Of a DNA stretch of 11,368 nt, positions 1-3,570 are shown piece after piece. This DNA is from Gp13-AA77 sp036521995 (lineage in GTDB: Bacteria > Acidobacteriota > Terriglobia > UBA7540): NCBI GenBank assembly GCA_036521995.1, contig DATDGR010000209.1, positions 1 through 11,368 on the forward strand. Reading direction: 5' to 3'. Position numbers and translations under genes: made by a program. How positions within the stretch are numbered: position 1 is the stretch's first letter; the number at the start of each line of letters is the position of its first letter. The notes beneath the pieces are model-generated. The model did not search any database, had not been told where the DNA came from, and saw only the letters and a list, made by a program, of their open reading frames with translations.

Positions 1-28
1 GGGCTCAAACTTGTGGTTCCACGCCAGG

Positions 29-203
29 ACTGAGCCTAGAAAGAGAGACCATGAACAAGAGTTCTTGCAGTGTACTGATGTCGATTGCCGTTGTTGTGGC
101 CGCCGCTGGTTCCGTATATGGCCAGGCGAGCCGGTTGTCACTGAGGCCAAAATTCGGTGGTTGATACCGAGCACTGAGCCTTGTAAGGGAGCCCATGTAC
201 AAG
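29..203 (+). repeat. 144-bp-period direct repeat of translation-start/leader region
   Basis: Bases 29-59 and 173-203 match at 26 of 31 positions and both contain the bases before ATG, the ATG itself and codons 2-3. The offset is exactly 144 bp for the start codons (51 and 195). A shorter match further upstream (13-18 against 157-162) and the shared Gly-Gln at codons 24-25 keep the same offset. This looks like a tandem duplication of the 5' end of a secreted protein gene that has since diverged. Confidence 0.6.
51..164 (+). CDS. Small secreted peptide or remnant of a duplicated protease leader (37 aa)
   Basis: This short ORF starts at ATG 51, six or so bases after a purine-rich GAGAG stretch, and ends at TGA 162-164. 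It encodes a lysine-containing N-terminus, a hydrophobic core (residues about 8-20, rich in Val and Ala) and a plausible signal peptidase site at Val-Tyr-Gly before Gln25. Only 12-13 residues remain after cleavage. The protease that starts 144 bp downstream has the same layout, with Gly24-Gln25 at the same position. The DNA around both starts is 26/31 identical (29-59 against 173-203). It may therefore be a truncated tandem copy of the protease 5' end, a leader peptide, or a genuine small secreted peptide. No function is assigned. Translation is plausible but unproven. Confidence 0.4.
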   Translation: MNKSSCSVLMSIAVVVAAAGSVYGQASRLSLRPKFGG

Positions 204-1352
204 AATTGGTCTAAGGCATTGAAGCTGATTGCAATCCTTCTTGCTCTTTCCAGTCTGGCGGTCGGCCAGACGGCAACGCTGTCGCCCGATCTGGCAAGCG
301 TCGCCTCCTCCTCCAGCCCCAACGTCATCGTGAGGTTCAAGAACACTCCGACCGCCGCGGACTTTCAGAGAATCCTCGCCCTCAGCCAGGGCGGCGTCTT
401 GCGGAAGAAGTTCCACTCCGTGAAGGGAGGAGCCTATACCGTGCCTGCGGCCGCCCTGGCCCTGATCGCAGCCGATTCAGGTGTGGCGTATGTCTCCCGT
501 GACCGCGAGGTGCGCGGCAAGCTCGATCTGACCGCCGCCGCCATCAACGCCAGTGCCGCCTGGACCGCAGGGTGGGACGGCTCAGGCATTGGTGTGGCCG
601 TGATCGACAGCGGTGTGGTCGCGAGTCCCGACCTGTTCGGCCCCACCGGCAACTTTCGCGTGATCGACGCCATGGATTTCACTGGCGGAGGGCCTCTCGA
701 CCAATATGGCCATGGCACGCACGTCTCCGGCATCATCGCCGCCAGCGGCGTAGGGTCAACATGCTCCACTTGTACCCGAACCTTCCGCGGTATAGCGCCA
801 AACGCGAATCTTATCGACCTGCGTGTGCTCGACCAGAATGGCGAGAGCGAGGACAGCACCGTGATTCAGGCCATCGACGCCGCCATCGCGCTCCAGGCTC
901 AAGACAACATCCAGGTGATCAACCTATCGCTCGGGCGACCGGTCTTTGAAAGCTACACTCAGGACCCGTTATGTCAGGCCGTAGAAGCCGCGTGGCAAGC
1001 GGGCATCGTAGTGGTGGTTGCCGCCGGCAACGACGGCCGCGACGATTCTTTCAATAGCAACGGTTACGGCACCATCGGATCGCCCGGCAACGATCCTTAC
1101 GTGATCACCGTGGGTGCCATGAAGACCGAAGGCACTCCGCAACGGTCCGATGACCTGATCGCCAGCTACAGCTCGAAGGGACCAACGGCGGTCGATCAGA
1201 TTATTAAGCCCGATATCGTCGCGCCCGGTAATCTCGTGGTGTCGCTCCTCGCGCAAGGAACCACCCTGCCCACCCTATATCCGACCTCATTCCTCTCTCT
1301 TACTACCTGCAGACCTCGTCGACAGCCCTTTCGACCAGCTTTTTCTCGCTGA
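195..1352 (+). CDS. Secreted subtilisin-like serine protease (peptidase S8), N-terminal part of a frameshifted gene
   Basis: The 385-residue ORF begins at ATG 195, with AGGGAG five to six bases upstream. Residues 1-24 form a signal peptide (basic start, Leu/Ala/Ile core, Ala-Val-Gly before Gln25), so the product should be exported. Residues about 43-106 resemble an inhibitor I9-type propeptide that is removed on maturation. The S8 domain starts near residue 115, with catalytic Asp138 in GVAVIDSG, catalytic His173 in GHGTHVSG and oxyanion-hole Asn279 in AAGND. The catalytic Ser block is absent from this frame. After about residue 364 the frame turns into unrelated residues and stops at 1352, while the expected continuation is read in the -1 frame. 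This is therefore the front part of one gene spanning 195-1969 (about 591 aa if repaired). As it stands the ORF cannot give an active enzyme. The S8 assignment is certain; its substrate is unknown. Confidence 0.9.
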   Translation: MYKNWSKALKLIAILLALSSLAVGQTATLSPDLASVASSSSPNVIVRFKNTPTAADFQRILALSQGGVLRKKFHSVKGGAYTVPAAALALIAADSGVAYVSRDREVRGKLDLTAAAINASAAWTAGWDGSGIGVAVIDSGVVASPDLFGPTGNFRVIDAMDFTGGGPLDQYGHGTHVSGIIAASGVGSTCSTCTRTFRGIAPNANLIDLRVLDQNGESEDSTVIQAIDAAIALQAQDNIQVINLSLGRPVFESYTQDPLCQAVEAAWQAGIVVVVAAGNDGRDDSFNSNGYGTIGSPGNDPYVITVGAMKTEGTPQRSDDLIASYSSKGPTAVDQIIKPDIVAPGNLVVSLLAQGTTLPTLYPTSFLSLTTCRPRRQPFRPAFSR

Positions 1353-1363
1353 GTGGAACCAGT

Positions 1364-1969
1364 ATGGCCACGCCAGCCGTCAGCGGAGCCGTGGCCGATC
1401 TGCTCGAGGCCGAACCCGGACTGACACCCGACCAGGTTAAGGCGAAGCTGATGAAGACCGCGTACAAGGTCTTTCCGGCCAGCAGCAGCGTCTTCGATCC
1501 AGTGACGGGAAACACTTACGTAGATCAGTACGATGCCTTTACCATCGGCGCAGGGCATCTTGACCTCCAGGCTGCGTTGGCCGACACGACTCTGCCCAGT
1601 GGTCCGGCTCTCTCGCCTGTAGCCACTTGGGATCCCGTATCCGGGAATGCCTACGTGACACCCGCTCCGTCGACCGTGTGGAATTCCACGCCCGACTATT
1701 CCTTGCAGTCCGTGTGGGGGAACGCTGTGCTTTCTGACGGCACCATTGCCCTCTGGGGCAGCCAGACCGCTCCTTGGGGAGTACCACTCAGCGCCTCGCA
1801 GTCGGTGTGGGGAGACCAATCGGTTTGGGGTAACCAGTCCGTTTGGGGAAATCAATCGGTCTGGAGTAACCAATCAGTTTGGAGTAACCAATCCGTTTGG
1901 AGCAACCAGTCCGTTTGGAGCAACCAGTCCGTTTGGGGAGACAGCATCTTGGTGAACGGCGAACAGTAA
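1364..1969 (+). CDS. Peptidase S8, C-terminal part with catalytic Ser and Ser-Val-Trp repeat tail (continuation of the frameshifted gene)
   Basis: The ORF opens at the Met of the S8 catalytic motif GTSMATP. The Gly-Thr-Ser just before it is encoded in the same frame upstream of 1364, so the ATG is not the true gene start. Reading this frame back to about 1286 gives LIPLSYY followed by a Ser/Thr-rich stretch, the usual run-in to the catalytic Ser in related proteases, so the sequence belongs to the gene at 195. The catalytic domain ends near GHLDLQAAL. A linker of about 50 residues follows, with WDP and SVWGN motifs, then eight six-residue units of the type QSVW(G/S)(N/D) and a short polar end. 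The tail may be a surface-binding or beta-rich module; that is inference. Independent translation of this piece is doubtful, because no good ribosome binding site precedes 1364. It ends 17 bases before a strong hairpin. Confidence 0.8.
   Translation: MATPAVSGAVADLLEAEPGLTPDQVKAKLMKTAYKVFPASSSVFDPVTGNTYVDQYDAFTIGAGHLDLQAALADTTLPSGPALSPVATWDPVSGNAYVTPAPSTVWNSTPDYSLQSVWGNAVLSDGTIALWGSQTAPWGVPLSASQSVWGDQSVWGNQSVWGNQSVWSNQSVWSNQSVWSNQSVWSNQSVWGDSILVNGEQ
1799..1942 (+). repeat. Eight in-frame 18-bp tandem repeats coding QSVW(G/S)(N/D)
   Basis: Units begin at 1799, 1817, 1835, 1853, 1871, 1889, 1907 and 1925. Each codes Gln-Ser-Val-Trp-Gly/Ser-Asn/Asp. The Trp codon is invariant. Silent changes occur in the Gln, Ser and Val codons (cag/caa, tcg/tcc/tca, gtg/gtt/gtc). 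The four units from 1853 to 1924 have Ser where the outer units have Gly, which points to expansion by unit duplication inside the array. Less regular SVWGN and LWGSQ motifs precede the array. Confidence 0.9.
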
Positions 1970-1986
1970 CCCACACCGCTCTCAAT

Positions 1987-2020
1987 CGAGGCTCGCACCG
2001 CGCTCGCGGTGCGAGCCTCG
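1987..2020 (+). terminator. Strong GC-rich hairpin, probable transcription terminator of the protease gene
   Basis: Perfect 15-bp arms (1987-2001 and 2006-2020) are separated by four bases. The hairpin lies 17 bases after the protease stop codon. The sequence after the right arm has only a weak T-rich stretch (ctgtcttt), so termination may be inefficient or the hairpin may mainly protect the 3' end of the mRNA. Confidence 0.6.
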
Positions 2021-2284
2021 GCCCTGTCTTTGCGAAACCGATCCCCTTGATCTCGAAGACGGCTGCTTCGGCACGAGCATTATCCGCTCACCCATCAATC
2101 ATTTCTGTCAGCCCTGAGCACGCCAGAGCCGGCTTCCAGTGGGCTCGCAACCGCCCCTCCGCTGGTGCCTGGCGGACTTTCTTCGGGCGCCTGCAAACGA
2201 AAATGCGACTGGGAGCGTCTAAGCCTCTTAGTCGCCGGCGCCTGCGGGCGCGTGAACCTGCCGGAGCCGGGGGAAAATAATAGG

Positions 2285-2310
2285 GAAACTTCCGGGCGCA
2301 CATCGTCGTA
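2285..2310 (+). promoter_or_regulatory. Possible ECF sigma-type promoter for the small gene at 2341
   Basis: GAAAC at 2285-2289 (in context GGGAAACTT) and CGTA at 2307-2310 are 17 bases apart, resembling the GAAC/GAAAC...CGT(A/C) layout of many extracytoplasmic-function sigma factor promoters. The -10 element is about 30 bases before ATG 2341. Short motifs like this occur by chance, so this is a weak call. Confidence 0.25.
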
Positions 2311-2340
2311 TTAGTAGATGAAAGATGAAAGGAGGCCATC

Positions 2341-2643
2341 ATGCTACTTCGGCTTAATCATTCACCGACGATCGACAATCTGCGCAATTATCCCCGTGAA
2401 ATCGTCGAGCAACTCAGGTCCGTGTTGACGAATGGCGCTCGCGCGAACGCAGACCCTCGCCGCAAAGCCTTCTACGACGTCACCGACGGTGAACGCGTCT
2501 TCTTCATCCATATCTCACCCGTAAGCGGCAACGTGTGGCTGCTGGCGAGCTGGCTGGCCGAACCGGCGGACCAACTGGCTGCTCCGCTTTCCGCGCGTGC
2601 GGCCACCGCAGCCAACTTTGCAGTTTGTGCCCACTTCTGTTGA
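2341..2643 (+). CDS. Small hypothetical protein (100 aa)
   Basis: ATG 2341 has an excellent ribosome binding site, AAAGGAGG at 2328-2335, five bases away. The product is soluble, with no signal peptide or membrane segment. Residues 1-35 are likely helical (NYPREIVEQLRSVLTNG). Residues 42-70 (KAFYDVTDGERVFFIHISP, then SGNVWLLASW) look like paired beta strands, so a small alpha/beta fold is plausible. From about residue 72 the sequence becomes Ala-rich and ends CAHFC, with Cys residues three apart from the end. This tail reads less like conserved protein and may be a variable or frame-altered extension. I do not recognise a characterised family. The gene stands alone: a possible promoter precedes it and a hairpin with a T run follows 38 bases after the stop. 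The gene itself is well supported; its role is unknown. Confidence 0.75.
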   Translation: MLLRLNHSPTIDNLRNYPREIVEQLRSVLTNGARANADPRRKAFYDVTDGERVFFIHISPVSGNVWLLASWLAEPADQLAAPLSARAATAANFAVCAHFC

Positions 2644-2681
2644 TCCCCTCGGCCTCGAAGCCTTCCACCCTCTTCCGGTGC

Positions 2682-2701
2682 AAAACGGACCGATCCGTTT
2701 T
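2682..2701 (+). terminator. Rho-independent terminator-like hairpin after the small gene
   Basis: Perfect 8-bp arms, AAAACGGA (2682-2689) and TCCGTTTT (2694-2701), with a four-base loop. The stem starts with four A and ends with four T, so it could act in either direction. It lies 38 bases after the stop codon at 2643. The GC core is only four pairs, so strength is uncertain. Confidence 0.6.
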
Positions 2702-2831
2702 CCTTGAGAAGGGTCAGGGCGGCCGGTGTTGACCTGTGCGTTGCCACGTCTCTTTTGGACGTCCTGCTGAGGCTCGCTCTTGAACCGAACGCGGGCGGCC
2801 TGAGGGCGCTGCCTTTCGGGCCAGGCTGACC

Positions 2832-2870
2832 CCACCCCTCCCCCACTTGGCCCCCCTTGGCCCCCCTTGG
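2832..2870 (-). repeat. C-rich tract with 10-bp tandem repeat; G-quadruplex-prone on the - strand
   Basis: The unit ccccccttgg occurs twice in direct contact (2851-2860, 2861-2870) and is preceded by ttgg and by C runs at 2838-2844. On the - strand this gives five runs of four to six G within about 35 bases, with short spacers, which meets the usual pattern for an intramolecular G-quadruplex. Function, if any, is unknown. Confidence 0.6.
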
Positions 2871-2996
2871 CTCATCCGGCTCAGAGACCGGCGTCCCAAC
2901 GCGAAAACTCTTGAAGGCGGCTCTACGGGAGGGGGGAGACGGCGCCTCGGGCGCCCTGAGTTCCTGACCTGGAGATGACCAAACAGAGCTAACTCT

Positions 2997-3130
2997 ATCA
3001 TTTTCTATAACATCGTGGGACATTCCCACCCGGTCAAGTGATAAGCGGCTTTGTTTTCAACGACATCGTGGGATATACAGCAAGTCGGATTTTAAGTATA
3101 TTTGTTTTCAATAAGATCGTGGGATATGCC
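2997..3130 (+). repeat. Three direct repeats with core ATCGTGGGA, spaced 51-53 bp
   Basis: Copies lie at about 2997-3026, 3050-3079 and 3101-3130. The core ATCGTGGGA is exact at 3012-3020, 3065-3073 and 3116-3124, followed by (C/T)AT. Copies 2 and 3 also share TTTGTTTTCAA, and copy 1 has a related T-rich flank. The copies sit in an AT-rich island within GC-rich DNA. The spacing, 53 then 51 bp, is about five helical turns, so all three face the same side of the helix. Candidates are a protein-binding array or a dispersed repeat family. Confidence 0.6.
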
Positions 3131-3407
3131 GAAATTTTTGGGCCTCGGGGCCTTCCACGACCGCCCAAGCCCTGCCTCCCCCGGCCTTGCCGGTACTCTC
3201 CGCAACCCAGCTTTCAGTCCCAAAGGGCTACTCGCCACAGGGTTGAAGCTGACTCCTCTAGCGCGTGCCGGAGACCGAGGGCCCACCCTTCGCCGTGACC
3301 CGGCGCGCGTAGCTGAGGATGATCAATATTACTCATGTGCCATCAACCATATCACACTCTTTCGGCTTGTCAAGCGGAATGTATGCTTCCGGGCCGGGTC
3401 CCCACTG

Positions 3408-3495
3408 CGGGTGGCGCATACATGCCCGTCGTTTGGCATGTGTGCGGTTATTCGCGTCGTTCGCAGACATCACAAGACGATGTCTGCGCCACCCG
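3408..3495. repeat. Palindromic element able to fold as a three-way junction (REP/BIME-like)
   Basis: An outer 8-bp stem (3408-3415 with 3488-3495) encloses two hairpins: 3416-3426 with 3435-3445 (11 bp, one G-T pair, 8-base loop) and 3463-3471 with 3479-3487 (9 bp, 7-base loop). At sequence level, four copies of CGCANACAT alternate in orientation (3415-3423 +, 3438-3446 -, 3462-3470 +, 3480-3488 -). The element begins 75 bases past the stop codon of the permease gene that ends at 3571, a typical place for interspersed palindromic elements that affect mRNA ends. An upstream arm ATGTATGC (3379-3386) could pair with 3416-3423 instead, giving an alternative fold. Confidence 0.6.
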
Positions 3496-3570
3496 GCGAG
3501 CAAATGGAAATGCCGCAGGGCTTGAGAAACGAGCCCCGCGCTACGCAGATCTCGCGGAGTTTTGTTATCT

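Larger units (their letters stand above)
1970..2340. other. Intergenic region, about 370 bp
   Basis: Holds the hairpin at 1987-2020, then a GC-rich stretch without a convincing gene (open frames on both strands lack a ribosome binding site and overlap one another), then a possible ECF-type promoter (2285-2310) and the strong ribosome binding site of the gene at 2341. Two copies of gggcgcctgc-like sequence (near 2185 and 2240) are visible, but no mobile-element ends were found. Confidence 0.5.
2644..3570. other. Long region without a convincing gene, about 930 bp
   Basis: Open frames exist on both strands, but they are Arg/Pro/Gly-rich, overlap each other, lack ribosome binding sites and show no recognisable domain. 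The region does hold the hairpin at 2682-2701, a C-rich tract with a 10-bp tandem repeat (2832-2870), an AT-rich island with three direct repeats (2997-3130), an 18-base sequence present twice with two mismatches (2651-2668 and 3141-3158), and a palindromic three-way-junction element (3408-3495). It may be a graveyard of repeats between two gene groups. Confidence 0.6.

Noticed and set aside
1..33. C-terminal end of an upstream gene (frame reading to TGA 31-33)
   Set aside because: Only ten codons are visible, and another frame is also open, so no call can be supported.
1284..1352. Programmed -1 frameshift joining the two protease ORFs
   Set aside because: No proper slippery heptamer with the right phase is present. 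The only T run (before the stop at 1350) lies well after the point where the downstream frame already reads as protease, so a simple base loss explains it better.
1799..1942. CRISPR-like array
   Set aside because: The 18-bp units are contiguous with no spacers, are in frame, and code a protein repeat.
2472..3029. 185-codon open frame on the - strand
   Set aside because: It is Arg/Pro/Gly/Ala-rich, overlaps the well-supported gene at 2341 on the other strand, runs through the C-rich tract, lacks a ribosome binding site and shows no domain.
3408..3495. tRNA or tRNA-like gene
   Set aside because: The folded element has only two inner hairpins, loops do not match anticodon or T-loop patterns, and no CCA or D/T-loop signature sequence is seen.
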